NCBI GenBank assembly: GCA_015057505.1
Contig: SVEG01000012.1
Coordinates: 24,791 to 88,790 of the forward strand
Direction of reading: 5' to 3'
Origin: Lachnospiraceae bacterium
GTDB taxonomy: Bacteria; Bacillota; Clostridia; Lachnospirales; Lachnospiraceae
DNA length: 64,000 nt
Position 1 is the first letter of the stretch; the number at the start of each line of letters is the position of its first letter. The notes under the pieces are model-generated. The model was given only the letters and a program-made list of their open reading frames with translations, was not told where the DNA came from and made no database searches. Shown here piece after piece: positions 9,638 to 17,902 of this stretch. The position numbers were made by a program, and so were the translations under genes.

Positions 9638-10033
9638 TTACACCAACTTTGCCAATACTCCGTTAATAAATGCAGGTGATTCATTACCGCCGAATTTCTT
9701 AGCGAGCTCTACTGCCTCATTAATTGCAACCTTAGAAGGAACATCTTCTTCATACATCATCTCATAAAGTGCAAGTCTTAAAATCGTAATCTCAGCTTTG
9801 CCGATTCTCTGGGTTGTCCAGCCTTCGGTTACTGAAGAAATCTTCTCATCAAGTTCTTCCACCTTTTCAAGTAAAGCACTGATTTTTCTTATAAGTTCTT
9901 CCGTATCAGCCTCGTTAAGTTCTTCTTGCGACTCCACATAAAGAGGTATCTGCTCCTGCATCTCTTCCTTGCTGTGAAAATCCCTGCGGAATAATAATGT
10001 AAATATATGCTCACGCATTTGTCTTCTGCTCAT
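9638..10033 (-). CDS. nusB: Transcription antitermination factor NusB
   Basis: A small all-helical RNA-binding protein that with NusE/S10 recognises boxA in rRNA leaders. The start MSRRQMREHIF is preceded by GGAGG with 5 bases between; a TTG four codons upstream is less likely. The C-terminal block VAINEAVELAKKFGGNESPAFINGVLAKL is diagnostic. The gene begins only about 27 bases past a perfect terminator hairpin, so it has almost no room for its own promoter there. It heads the xseA-to-spoIVB operon. Confidence 0.95.
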   Translation of the reverse strand: MSRRQMREHIFTLLFRRDFHSKEEMQEQIPLYVESQEELNEADTEELIRKISALLEKVEELDEKISSVTEGWTTQRIGKAEITILRLALYEMMYEEDVPSKVAINEAVELAKKFGGNESPAFINGVLAKLV

Positions 10034-10059
10034 TGTATCCTCCAATTAAATAAAAATCA

Positions 10060-10092
10060 CTTAAAGGGTGTCTTAAAAAGACACCCTTTAAG
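10060..10092 (-). terminator. Perfect intrinsic terminator between asp23 and nusB
   Basis: CTTAAAGGGTGTCTT (10060-10074) and AAGACACCCTTTAAG (10078-10092) form a 15-bp perfect stem with a 3-base loop. On the minus strand TGATTTTTATTT follows. The nusB ribosome site begins about 17 bases further on. Confidence 0.85.
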
Positions 10093-10097
10093 TTTTA

Positions 10098-10481
10098 TTA
10101 ATTACTCTTCTCGATTTCAACACCGACAACTCTTACATTTACATCCGTAACCTGAAGTCCCGTCATGTTCTCAATAGCTGTCTTAACTTTATCCTGAACC
10201 TTCTGTGTAACACCGGGAATACTGTAACCATACTTCATAAGCATGGAAACCTCAACTGATACCGAACCTTGCAAAACATCTACTTTAACTCCCTTTGCGA
10301 GATTCTTGATTCCCTTCTTACTAACCTTGTCATTGGTAATGTTTCCCGCAAGAGAAACAACACCCTCTACCTCTGTAGCCGCAAGACCCGCTATAATGGT
10401 TACAACCTCATCTGCAATCTGGACTTCTCCGATCTTTGTCTCATATATTTGTTCATTATCTCTCAAATTCTGTTCGCTCAT
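10098..10481 (-). CDS. Asp23/Gls24 family envelope stress protein
   Basis: A 127-residue member of the Asp23/DUF322 family (also YqhY/YloU) with GEVQIADEVVTIIAGLAATEVEGV and a C-terminal IPGVTQKVQDKVKTAIENMTG. The start MSEQNLRD is chosen because AGGAGG lies 7 bases before it and the promoter at 10540-10568 would place transcription start inside any longer frame. In Firmicutes yqhY is next to accBC and the nusB operon; here acc genes are absent. The exact role is unknown; relatives act at the membrane in stress or tune acetyl-CoA carboxylase. Confidence 0.9.
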   Translation of the reverse strand: MSEQNLRDNEQIYETKIGEVQIADEVVTIIAGLAATEVEGVVSLAGNITNDKVSKKGIKNLAKGVKVDVLQGSVSVEVSMLMKYGYSIPGVTQKVQDKVKTAIENMTGLQVTDVNVRVVGVEIEKSN

Positions 10482-10539
10482 GGGAAACCTCCTGTGTATC
10501 TTTTTGTCCATTACATAAATGTACTGGCTGATTAATTTC

Positions 10540-10568
10540 ATTATATCAAATTTAAGTATATTTGCAAA
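10540..10568 (-). promoter_or_regulatory. Sigma-A-type promoter of asp23
   Basis: TTTGCA (minus strand, 10568-10563), 17-base spacer, TATAAT (10545-10540). Just upstream, TTTATGCAAA occurs twice on the plus strand (10574-10583 and 10593-10602), 19 bases apart. Confidence 0.65.
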
Positions 10569-10610
10569 TTGTTTTTATGCAAAATTTAATTATTTATGCA
10601 AATCTTTATT

Positions 10611-11327
10611 CTAATTATTCTCCACAAACGGCATAATTATAATTTTATCTGCTGAAATCTCTGTTTTTCTTTTTACAATATCTTCTATCTGCGCCCTGTC
10701 GGCATCACTAAGAGATGACGCATTCACCACAACGTCCACAGATCCGTCAGTAATGCTTACCACAACATCCGTAAAGCCTTTTGCTTCAAGCAAAAGTTCT
10801 GCCTCCGCTTCCTTCTGTGAAATATCATTAACCTCTAAAAGCTTACTTATTGCATCCTGCTTCTGAACTTCACTTATTCCGGCATTATTGATAATCTCCA
10901 TAAGCGATGATTTCTGCAGGGATTTTGACTGTTCTCTCTTAAGTTTAACTGCAACAATTGAGCTTACTGTTGTTCCTCCCGTAAGAACCGCCTCACCCGG
11001 CACATTACCGGAGACATCCTGCGGCTCAGAATCCATACTTTCTATGTCAATAAGTCCGTCCTTGTTTTGTACATTTTCCTCACTTCCCTGAAGCACTTCT
11101 GTTCCTTCACCCGCCTGCAAATTACCTGTCGCCTGATTTTCAGCAAAAATATCCTCTTCCGAAATATCAAACAGGTTTTGATCTAAATCATTAATGTCTC
11201 CGCTGATTACCGACTGATAATCATTCTCATCCCCGATCTTCTGAACATAATTCAGATATCCTGCTATTGCAATCATGATAGCAAGTGCCGTAATAATTAC
11301 CTGGTTATTCTTTAAAATTTTTTTCAC
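10611..11327 (-). CDS. spoIIIAH: Stage III sporulation protein AH
   Basis: A mother-cell membrane protein whose extracellular domain forms the ring of the channel between mother cell and forespore. One N-terminal membrane helix (about 10-26) is followed by a variable acidic linker (about 40-115) and a C-terminal ring-building domain with KQDAISKLLEVNDISQKEAEAE-type sequence and a YscJ/FliF-like fold (ADRAQIEDIVKRKT). The 238 residues are normal. It is the last gene of the spoIIIA operon. Confidence 0.92.
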   Translation of the reverse strand: MKKILKNNQVIITALAIMIAIAGYLNYVQKIGDENDYQSVISGDINDLDQNLFDISEEDIFAENQATGNLQAGEGTEVLQGSEENVQNKDGLIDIESMDSEPQDVSGNVPGEAVLTGGTTVSSIVAVKLKREQSKSLQKSSLMEIINNAGISEVQKQDAISKLLEVNDISQKEAEAELLLEAKGFTDVVVSITDGSVDVVVNASSLSDADRAQIEDIVKRKTEISADKIIIMPFVENN

Positions 11328-11339
11328 TGTTCCCCCTCC

Positions 11340-11945
11340 TTAGGAAGATAATTTCATTTCTAATACTTTAATTTTATGTATGGGTACATCAAATAATGCC
11401 ATAACTGCTTCAATAATATTATTTGCCGTCAAAAGATTTCCTCCTCCTTCAGCAATAACGACAACGCCCTCTATCTCGGGCATTTTTTCCTTTACAACAT
11501 AAGGGACCATGGAACCATCGTTACTCTTTTCGTATATTACAACTTCCGAGGATGTTTCCTCTTTGGTATCTCTGCTTCCGCCCTGACTATCCGTTTCCAT
11601 TGATGTACTTCCAGTATAGCCTTTCTCAACCAGTGCAATCCTCTCTCCCGAGGCTTTAACTGTTATCATTACCTCTGCTTTACCCACATTCTTCACAAGT
11701 TCAAGTACACTCTTTAAGCGTTTTTCTAAAAGTTTCTCATAATCCGACTCAGTTACAAATACATCCTCCGACATCTGCTGTTTCTGCAGTGTATTGTTCT
11801 GCTCTGTCTCACTTTTCTTTGCCCCTAAGTCGTCCGAAAAATCCACAACTGACAAAATAATAAGTAAAACTCCTGCCGCAAGCATTATAAGCAGTTTGTT
11901 TATCCCAATGTCCTTCCATGCAATTTTTTTACCTTTTTCGCTCAT
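11340..11945 (-). CDS. spoIIIAG: Stage III sporulation protein AG
   Basis: One N-terminal membrane helix (about 18-36) and an extracellular ring domain. The C-terminal segment VEGVVVIAEGGGNLLTANNIIEAVMALFDVP is the family signature. SpoIIIAG forms the large ring of the feeding-tube channel. It starts 4 bases after spoIIIAF ends, so translation is coupled. The length is 201 residues. Confidence 0.93.
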   Translation of the reverse strand: MSEKGKKIAWKDIGINKLLIMLAAGVLLIILSVVDFSDDLGAKKSETEQNNTLQKQQMSEDVFVTESDYEKLLEKRLKSVLELVKNVGKAEVMITVKASGERIALVEKGYTGSTSMETDSQGGSRDTKEETSSEVVIYEKSNDGSMVPYVVKEKMPEIEGVVVIAEGGGNLLTANNIIEAVMALFDVPIHKIKVLEMKLSS

Positions 11946-11948
11946 ATC

Positions 11949-12533
11949 CTACCCCTGTATCATAATATTTATATGCTCTTCTTCAAGATTATAGAAGCCT
12001 GCAATTATTTTCTTCATCTCTTCAACTTCCGCCTTAGTATATGCATCTGCTTTTTGCTCGCCGATTGTTACCTTCACAGGATTTATTGTTATCGTTCCAT
12101 GTGTTCGCTTTTCATCAAGAACTAAATAAATACTTTTTATACTTCCATATTCTTTCATTTCGTTGTCAAGATTCCAACTCACTTGTACATCTGTTATCCT
12201 AAAACCATACTCTTTAATGAGCTCCGTTATCTTTTCCGCTATCTGCATGTTGTAACTTTCAATCAGTTTTTCTTCATTCACATTTTCGGTAAATTTAATC
12301 ATGTCTTCCATATCACTTAATGCCTGTCTCATTTCCTCTATCTCAAAATACTCAACCAATGCTTTATCTGCATCAAACAGCTTTGTTACAGGATTTATTA
12401 CAAGTATTATAAGAAGCACACCCGTAAAGAAATTTATATATTTACGAAACTTCTTGGGAATAACCTGCAAAACTATAGATATAAGAATCAAATAAACCGC
12501 TATATCACAGACCCACTCAAGCATATGACTCAT
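11949..12533 (-). CDS. spoIIIAF: Stage III sporulation protein AF
   Basis: Two N-terminal membrane helices (about 7-30 and 33-50 from the chosen start) and a C-terminal ring-building domain (VKVTIGEQ, EEMKKIIAGFYNL, IMIQG end). I chose the start MSHMLEWVCD because GGAGG lies 8 bases before it; the longer frame would run 60 bases into spoIIIAE. The length from this start is 194 residues. Confidence 0.9.
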   Translation of the reverse strand: MSHMLEWVCDIAVYLILISIVLQVIPKKFRKYINFFTGVLLIILVINPVTKLFDADKALVEYFEIEEMRQALSDMEDMIKFTENVNEEKLIESYNMQIAEKITELIKEYGFRITDVQVSWNLDNEMKEYGSIKSIYLVLDEKRTHGTITINPVKVTIGEQKADAYTKAEVEEMKKIIAGFYNLEEEHINIMIQG

Positions 12534-12534
12534 C

Positions 12535-13617
12535 TTATATACCTCCGTTTGTTGACGCACATATGATTGCAATAGAAACTGCAAAAAGCACAACTGTCAT
12601 AAAAACAGTCCGAAGAATCAACTTTGCACCTTCACACACACCGCTTAACGCTTCGTTGACACGCTTATCGGATATCGGCTGTAATATCGCTCCGGCCCCC
12701 TGATACATAAGAACAAAAACCGCCATTTTTACAAGTGGCATAATTGCTATAAACGCAATTACCACAAGTGCCGCCGAACCTATCCCGTTCTTTATTATTG
12801 CACCGGTTCCAAGCATGGTTTCCCATACAGCATTAGCTCCGTTTCCGATTCCCGGTATAATGCTTACCGCCTTTGCAAGTGCAGATTTCTTTACAACACC
12901 CGCAAGAGGCATAATTAATCCTTGTATGACATTTAAGCCGAGTGTAACAGCAAGCAATGTATTTAGAAGCCACTTAACAGCCGTCTGCAACAGTTCTGCA
13001 AGTTTCGTAAGAAAATCCTCTTTTGAAAGATAATTAACCATTATAAGCACAACATAAACATTTATCATCGGTATCACAATATTTAAGAGAACCTTGTCCA
13101 CAATAAGAATCACACCCAAAGCAATTTCATAAAAGATAACCGACGTTGCACTTCCGCTTACCATTCCTACGGATATAAAAAACGACGGCACAAGTGCTTC
13201 CATAAAGTCTGAAACATCTGAAAGTACCTCTGCCGCCGTATCTGAAACGGTATAAAAAGCTACAACTATAACGCTCACAAGTAAAAGATAGGTTATGTAA
13301 AAGGAGGTTTCCGCAACCTGCCCTTCCGCAAAAGCCGAAGATATATTTGCAAAGACCGCAGCCGATACTCCTATCAATATTAACAGAACTATCGCCTCCT
13401 TATAATATGAAATGTCCGCAAACAAAGCTTCAAAAAGAAGCTTCCATACTCGTTCAAAGGATAATCCTCCTCCGCCGCCAATCATATCCGACAACACTTC
13501 CTTGAAATCCAGCCTGTCCTTTATAATCGTATTATTCAAGACCTCCTGCACCCCTGAAAAATCAAAGTCCGCTTCTATTGTCTCGATTGCCGTGTAAGCA
13601 ATTATACGTGAATTCAC
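12535..13617 (-). CDS. spoIIIAE: Stage III sporulation protein AE
   Basis: A multispanning membrane protein, the largest of the operon, with about seven hydrophobic helices after a soluble N-terminus. The block VSIIPGIGNGANAVWETMLGTG and the end NEALSGVCEGAKLILRTVF fit the family. I chose the GTG preceded by AAGGTGGGAG; another GTG 18 bases upstream directly abuts the spoIIIAD stop and has no ribosome site. It probably forms the inner-membrane part of the SpoIIIA-SpoIIQ export machine. Confidence 0.93.
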   Translation of the reverse strand: MNSRIIAYTAIETIEADFDFSGVQEVLNNTIIKDRLDFKEVLSDMIGGGGGLSFERVWKLLFEALFADISYYKEAIVLLILIGVSAAVFANISSAFAEGQVAETSFYITYLLLVSVIVVAFYTVSDTAAEVLSDVSDFMEALVPSFFISVGMVSGSATSVIFYEIALGVILIVDKVLLNIVIPMINVYVVLIMVNYLSKEDFLTKLAELLQTAVKWLLNTLLAVTLGLNVIQGLIMPLAGVVKKSALAKAVSIIPGIGNGANAVWETMLGTGAIIKNGIGSAALVVIAFIAIMPLVKMAVFVLMYQGAGAILQPISDKRVNEALSGVCEGAKLILRTVFMTVVLFAVSIAIICASTNGGI

Positions 13618-13635
13618 TCTCCCACCTTCTTTCAC

Positions 13636-14022
13636 TCATGTACTGACAAGCAAATTCCTGACCGTTTCAAGAAGTGACGTTACTACGGGCATACTTACGG
13701 CAAGTATTGACAATTTACCGAATGTCTCTATCTGCCCCGCAACCGACTGATATCCCGTATCTCTGCATATTCCTGATGCAAACTCTGTAAGGTATGTAAT
13801 TCCGATCATCTTTATAAGTGTTCCCATATATACTGTATCCAGTGGAATATATGATTGTATGACAGTAATTGTATCTACCACCGTCTCAAGCTTCTTTATT
13901 CCGTAAAAAATTATTATTACTCCGGCTGCAAAGCTTATATAGATACCATATTCCGGCTTTACACTTTTAAGCTGAACAGCAAGAAGTACCGCAACAACCG
14001 CAAAAATACTTATTTGTAACAT
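13636..14022 (-). CDS. spoIIIAD: Stage III sporulation protein AD
   Basis: A 128-residue membrane protein with about four helices. SYIPLDTVYMGTLIKMIGITYLTEFASGICRDTGYQSVAGQIE is split over the family's most conserved region, here seen as IGITYLTEFASGICRD. SpoIIIAC and SpoIIIAD are related and lie side by side. It begins 12 bases after spoIIIAC. Confidence 0.94.
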   Translation of the reverse strand: MLQISIFAVVAVLLAVQLKSVKPEYGIYISFAAGVIIIFYGIKKLETVVDTITVIQSYIPLDTVYMGTLIKMIGITYLTEFASGICRDTGYQSVAGQIETFGKLSILAVSMPVVTSLLETVRNLLVST

Positions 14023-14034
14023 GACATCACACCC

Positions 14035-14229
14035 CTATAACGCAAACAGGTTTTTTATTGTTTCAAATAAATCATATATATAGGGTATTATCCAAAAAAG
14101 TACAAGTATTAGTCCTGCAAGACTTGTAAGAAATGCATGCTCTTCACGTCCGCTATGTTTTAATATCTGACTTATTACCGATACTAAAATACCCACAGCT
14201 GCAATTCTGAATATTAAATCCACTGACAT
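14035..14229 (-). CDS. spoIIIAC: Stage III sporulation protein AC
   Basis: A 64-residue protein with two hydrophobic helices and the family sequence SVISQILKHSGREEHAFLTS. It is a membrane component of the SpoIIIA export complex. It has full family length. Confidence 0.94.
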   Translation of the reverse strand: MSVDLIFRIAAVGILVSVISQILKHSGREEHAFLTSLAGLILVLFWIIPYIYDLFETIKNLFAL

Positions 14230-14267
14230 ATGTAAATTCCCCTTTTTATGCTGCTTACTCTACGGCA

Positions 14268-14789
14268 TCAAATAAGTATCAGTATCAAAAACAATCCACC
14301 GCAAATACCAAGTGCCTGACATAACTTACTGTTTTTACTGTAATTTGCGTACCCTTCCGTAAGCTCATCTTCTATCTGTTCCAAATAAAGTTCTATAGTA
14401 CCAAGCTGCATCTCTTTATCAAGATATCCGAGATTGTCGCCAAACTGCATAAGTCTCTCCCAGTCTTTCTCCGACAAATGACTCTCCTTATTTTTTTCTT
14501 TATATCCCGTCCATATTGTCCGCAAACTTTTTCCGTTTAACTGTTCAAGCTCCTCTGCCGTGTACAAAAAAAAATCTGCGTACACTCCATTAGTTCTTTT
14601 TCCGATAACAGCAAACGCTTCATAAAGCGGAGTGCCCGTATATCGTATTTCTCCTCGTAGCATACCCAGTATCTTTTTTAACTCTTTAAGTTCTTCAAGT
14701 CGTAACCGCATATTGTTTCCCATAAAAAAACCCATCCCGGTAGTAGACGCAATTATCAAAACAATACCGCATATTTTTAATCCCGGCAT
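14268..14789 (-). CDS. spoIIIAB: Stage III sporulation protein AB
   Basis: A 173-residue protein with an N-terminal membrane helix, a helical soluble region and a C-terminal membrane helix (LCQALGICGGLFLILILI). RLEELKELKKILGMLRGEI and LGYLDKEMQ match the family, which resembles type II secretion GspF. It follows spoIIIAA by 26 bases. Confidence 0.93.
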   Translation of the reverse strand: MPGLKICGIVLIIASTTGMGFFMGNNMRLRLEELKELKKILGMLRGEIRYTGTPLYEAFAVIGKRTNGVYADFFLYTAEELEQLNGKSLRTIWTGYKEKNKESHLSEKDWERLMQFGDNLGYLDKEMQLGTIELYLEQIEDELTEGYANYSKNSKLCQALGICGGLFLILILI

Positions 14790-14815
14790 AATTTCTCACC
14801 TACCCTTACACGATT

Positions 14816-15772
14816 TTATTTCTTCATATTATCAAGCCTCATTCCACTTTTGTTATAAACAGCTTTTATATTTCCAACCTTACCGTTATTATCAAGAACA
14901 ATAAATCTATCCCATATCCCCCTATGTAACATGTCTCTCATATAAGGTTTCTTTTGTATATCTTCCAAATCAGCACCATGCGCGGTAGCAATTAATTTAC
15001 AACCGCACCCTGCAACATATGAAAGAGCTTCTATATCCGCCCGTCCGCCTATTTCATCAACAGCAAGCACCTGTGGTGACATTGACCTTACAAGCATAAG
15101 CATTCCCTGTGCCTTCGGACAACAATCAAGAACATCCGTCCTTATACCTAAGTCATTTTGCGGCAACCCCATATAAGAAGCCCCGAGCTCAGATCGTTCA
15201 TCTGCAACGCCAACTGTCATCCCGGGGTGTTTTGTGGTTCCATTTGATAAGTTTCTTATAATATCTCGTAAAAGAGTGGTTTTGCCGCATCTTGGCGGTG
15301 AAATAATAAGTGTGTGTGCAATGCCGTCTTCAAGTCTGATATACGGCATAATCCTATCCGAACAGCCTGGCACCTGATGTGAAAGTCTGATATTTAAAAA
15401 CGAAATATGTTTTATACTTCTTATGCTGTCATTATCACAGACAGTCCTCCCGCAAAGTCCTACACGGTGACCGCCCGTAATTGTAATAAAGCCCTGCCTA
15501 AGTTCCTCTTCATATGCATATAACGAGTAATTACATATATACTCTACAGTCTCTCTCACTTCATTTTTACGGACAATATATGCATCCTGCAGTTTATTAG
15601 TAAACTTATTATCAACCCCGATAAAAAACTCATGGTTATCATAAACCGCTATCAGTGGCGCCTCCGCTCTTATCCTTATCTCCTGAAGTTTTTCATAATC
15701 AGGTACTGCCTGTCCGACAACATTACGGAGTGATAATGCAAGTACTCTTAAAACCTCGTCCTTTTTTTCCAT
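14816..15772 (-). CDS. spoIIIAA: Stage III sporulation protein AA (ATPase)
   Basis: The putative motor of the SpoIIIA complex, related to secretion ATPases. The Walker A variant SPPRCGKTT is at about 158-166; TVGVADERSELGASY and VLAVDEIGGRADIEAL (Walker B) follow, and LIATAHG is conserved. The length of 318 residues is normal. It is the first gene of the operon and lies just after a sigma-E-like promoter, consistent with mother-cell expression. Confidence 0.96.
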   Translation of the reverse strand: MEKKDEVLRVLALSLRNVVGQAVPDYEKLQEIRIRAEAPLIAVYDNHEFFIGVDNKFTNKLQDAYIVRKNEVRETVEYICNYSLYAYEEELRQGFITITGGHRVGLCGRTVCDNDSIRSIKHISFLNIRLSHQVPGCSDRIMPYIRLEDGIAHTLIISPPRCGKTTLLRDIIRNLSNGTTKHPGMTVGVADERSELGASYMGLPQNDLGIRTDVLDCCPKAQGMLMLVRSMSPQVLAVDEIGGRADIEALSYVAGCGCKLIATAHGADLEDIQKKPYMRDMLHRGIWDRFIVLDNNGKVGNIKAVYNKSGMRLDNMKK

Positions 15773-15833
15773 AGTTCATACCCTCCCGTCATATATCCTG
15801 CCGCAAGCAGCATCCCGGCTCGCACCTCATTTA

Positions 15834-15862
15834 ATTATATGTACTCAAATGCTTGGGTATGT
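15834..15862 (-). promoter_or_regulatory. Candidate sigma-E promoter of the spoIIIA operon
   Basis: On the minus strand ACATACC (15862-15856), a 14-base spacer, then CATATAAT (15841-15834). This fits the sigma-E pattern (-10 CATACAAT, 14-base spacer) better than sigma-A. The leader to the spoIIIAA start is about 55 bases. Confidence 0.55.
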
Positions 15863-15871
15863 CCTATATTT

Positions 15872-16966
15872 TTATTTTTGTGTCCTGTACCATGCAAGTA
15901 ATAAATCCACCATTCTTCCGTAGCTTTTAACTCCGTCTGATTGGTTGTTTGCCTTAAGATATGTATCGTTAACTACATTGGACACTTCCTGTATAACGGT
16001 ATCTTCAAACTGATTCCAATATTCAGAATTTGCATTAAGATCCGCCCTCACGCCGGGATCGTATGTTTTATGCAGCTCTGTATAAAGCTCCATATCAATT
16101 CCCGCCAGCTTGTTGCCGGCATGAATAAGCGCATGCATATATCCACTGTACTGAAATTCAAGCGACTCTGACTCTATACATCCGAGAAAACTTATAAAAT
16201 TTGCTTCATCCTCCCTCATAAAACCAAAGGAATGTGACAGCTCGTGCATGATTGTGGACGGTATCGAGTAATCCGGTACATCCACATTAATATTGGTTTC
16301 CATTGTAAACACACAATACACACCGACTATATCTGTATATGACATCATATGCGAAAACATTACCGGTTTAGAATTCCAACACGGATAATCAAACACCTCG
16401 TACTTTTCACCAAGCTTTCCGTAAAGAGCACGTGCTTCTTTTGTCATATCCCTGAAAGACTCGTACGAAGACTTCATTACACCGCTCTCATCAACACTTG
16501 TAATTTGACGTCTGGTTTCACTTGCCTGCTTTGCAAGCCACAAGCAAAGCTCATTAAGTTCTTCCTTTGATGAATCTCTTACCTCAAGTCCCGCAATCTC
16601 GGCAAATGTATATCTGTAATTATTAACTCCGCTGAAGCAGGTGCTCCAAAATAGGATAATAGCGCCCAGACATAGTGCATTAACTATACCATTAATTATT
16701 CTTACAGCCCTCTTGCCCTTGTTTTTTATTATTCCGATTATCCATCTGACAACAATAATTACTGCGACAATCGGGAGCACAATAATACCTAGCTCCATAA
16801 CCGAAAAAGGAAGCCATCCCGTAAGATTTCCCATTATAAACGCATAAACCCTGTATATCCCTCTCGCAAATACATACTCAGCTATGTAAGTATTACTCTT
16901 CACAAGAAACACAAGCAAAAATGTCAACGGTATCAATATTAAAATCCAAAGCTTTTTCCTGTTCAT
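15872..16966 (-). CDS. DUF3810-like membrane-anchored putative zinc protease
   Basis: The N-terminal third has three hydrophobic segments (about 7-22, 55-80, 95-113). The rest is soluble and outside or peripheral, with HELSH (241-245) and downstream REDEANFISF, an HExxH gluzincin-like pattern in which a Glu of the second block could be the third zinc ligand. I recognise it as DUF3810; its substrates are unknown. AGAGGAG precedes the ATG, but a terminator lies only about 20 bases upstream, leaving no space for a promoter. Its stop is 10 bases before the spoIIIA promoter. Confidence 0.8.
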   Translation of the reverse strand: MNRKKLWILILIPLTFLLVFLVKSNTYIAEYVFARGIYRVYAFIMGNLTGWLPFSVMELGIIVLPIVAVIIVVRWIIGIIKNKGKRAVRIINGIVNALCLGAIILFWSTCFSGVNNYRYTFAEIAGLEVRDSSKEELNELCLWLAKQASETRRQITSVDESGVMKSSYESFRDMTKEARALYGKLGEKYEVFDYPCWNSKPVMFSHMMSYTDIVGVYCVFTMETNINVDVPDYSIPSTIMHELSHSFGFMREDEANFISFLGCIESESLEFQYSGYMHALIHAGNKLAGIDMELYTELHKTYDPGVRADLNANSEYWNQFEDTVIQEVSNVVNDTYLKANNQSDGVKSYGRMVDLLLAWYRTQK

Positions 16967-16983
16967 GTTTTCTCCTCTCTAAG

Positions 16984-17014
16984 AAAAAAGAGCCACACCG
17001 TAAAATGCGACTCT
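16984..17014 (-). terminator. Intrinsic terminator after the J-domain gene
   Basis: On the minus strand AGAGTCGCA (17014-17006) pairs with TGTGGCTCT (16997-16989), with two wobble pairs, followed by TTTTTTCTT. It lies immediately before the ribosome site of the DUF3810 gene. Confidence 0.7.
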
Positions 17015-17020
17015 CATACT

Positions 17021-17515
17021 CTATGAATACAAATTCTTCAAAGCATTATATTCTTTATTAATGTACAATACCGCATCAGAATTACCACAGGCATTGTCCG
17101 GATGGAAAATCTTAAGCAAATCCCTGTATCTCTTCTTGAGGGTTAATTCATTATTAACACCGACAAAGAACATTCTAGGCATAGCCTCCATCTCCCGTCT
17201 GCGAACTTCCTTATTCTTCAGTGCCGCAAACTCTGCCTTGTCCCTCGCAAGTCTTTCCCTGTCATTCGCAAGTCTGCGAAGCTCAAGAATAAGCACTTCC
17301 GTCTTCTTGTCAAAAAGTTCTTTATCATTATCAAGGCGCTGGCGCATAAGCGCAAATCTGGCCTTCTCCTGTTCAAATTTAGCTTTTTCCTGCTCGAGAC
17401 GTCTCTTTTCTTCAAAAATCATATCCTTCTCTTGCTGGATACGGATATTCTCTTTAAAAAACCAGTTTTTCATCTCCAAAAGCTGCTGTTCATCTGCATT
17501 CTCAATCGAAGTCAC
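17021..17515 (-). CDS. Coiled-coil protein with C-terminal J-like domain
   Basis: Residues about 20-110 are a charged helix with repeated EQEKAKFEQEKARF-like heptads, a likely coiled coil. The C-terminal 45 residues read like the second half of a J domain: KKRYRDLLKIFHPDN carries the HPD tripeptide (138-140) that stimulates DnaK ATPase, followed by INKEYNALKNLY. I read it as a DnaK-targeting adaptor of unknown client. The start is GTG with AGGAGG 8 bases before it. It follows the 111-residue gene by 22 bases. Confidence 0.7.
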   Translation of the reverse strand: MTSIENADEQQLLEMKNWFFKENIRIQQEKDMIFEEKRRLEQEKAKFEQEKARFALMRQRLDNDKELFDKKTEVLILELRRLANDRERLARDKAEFAALKNKEVRRREMEAMPRMFFVGVNNELTLKKRYRDLLKIFHPDNACGNSDAVLYINKEYNALKNLYS

Positions 17516-17537
17516 AAAAATACCTCCTTCGCCAAAA

Positions 17538-17873
17538 TCAACCTATCTCTCTTAAACCTTCGTCAACCTTATTCTGCATAGAAGTAAGCAATTCTCTTAC
17601 CTTTACACAACCATCAACTGCAATATCTCTGCCTATATTAGAAAATATAATATGTGCAAAAAGCGATTCCAGTTTCACAAGACCCTCACAAACTTCCGAA
17701 AGCTTCTCTATATCCGGCTTATTCTCAGCTCGGTTTCTCTTATCAAGTTCATTCTCAAGTGCCAAAAGAAGAATCTTATCCTGTTGCGAATTAGACAATC
17801 GTATCTTACGCTTCGCACTTTCAATCTCTTCCTTAAGCTGGTCTGTTGTATATGTACTGAAATAGTTTGCCAT
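17538..17873 (-). CDS. Conserved-looking hypothetical protein, 111 residues
   Basis: I do not recognise a family. The protein is soluble and largely helical, with a basic N-terminal half (TDQLKEEIESAKRKIRLS, LENELDKRNRAENK) and a more hydrophobic C-terminal half (KLESLFAHIIFSNIGRDIAVDGCVKV). GGAGG lies 6 bases before the ATG. It lies between the 40-residue membrane peptide and the J-domain protein and shares their promoter, so a joint role is possible. Confidence 0.7.
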   Translation of the reverse strand: MANYFSTYTTDQLKEEIESAKRKIRLSNSQQDKILLLALENELDKRNRAENKPDIEKLSEVCEGLVKLESLFAHIIFSNIGRDIAVDGCVKVRELLTSMQNKVDEGLREIG

Positions 17874-17902
17874 ATTGTCCTCCGCATCTGCTACAATTAT
17901 TC

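Noticed and set aside
10098..10541. Longer Asp23 protein starting 20 codons upstream
   Set aside because: That start lies within the -10 box of the promoter and has no ribosome site; the ATG with AGGAGG is better.
17061..17555. A 164-codon Ser/Leu-rich plus-strand frame
   Set aside because: It mirrors the coiled coil of the J-domain gene, which has a ribosome site, HPD motif and promoter.
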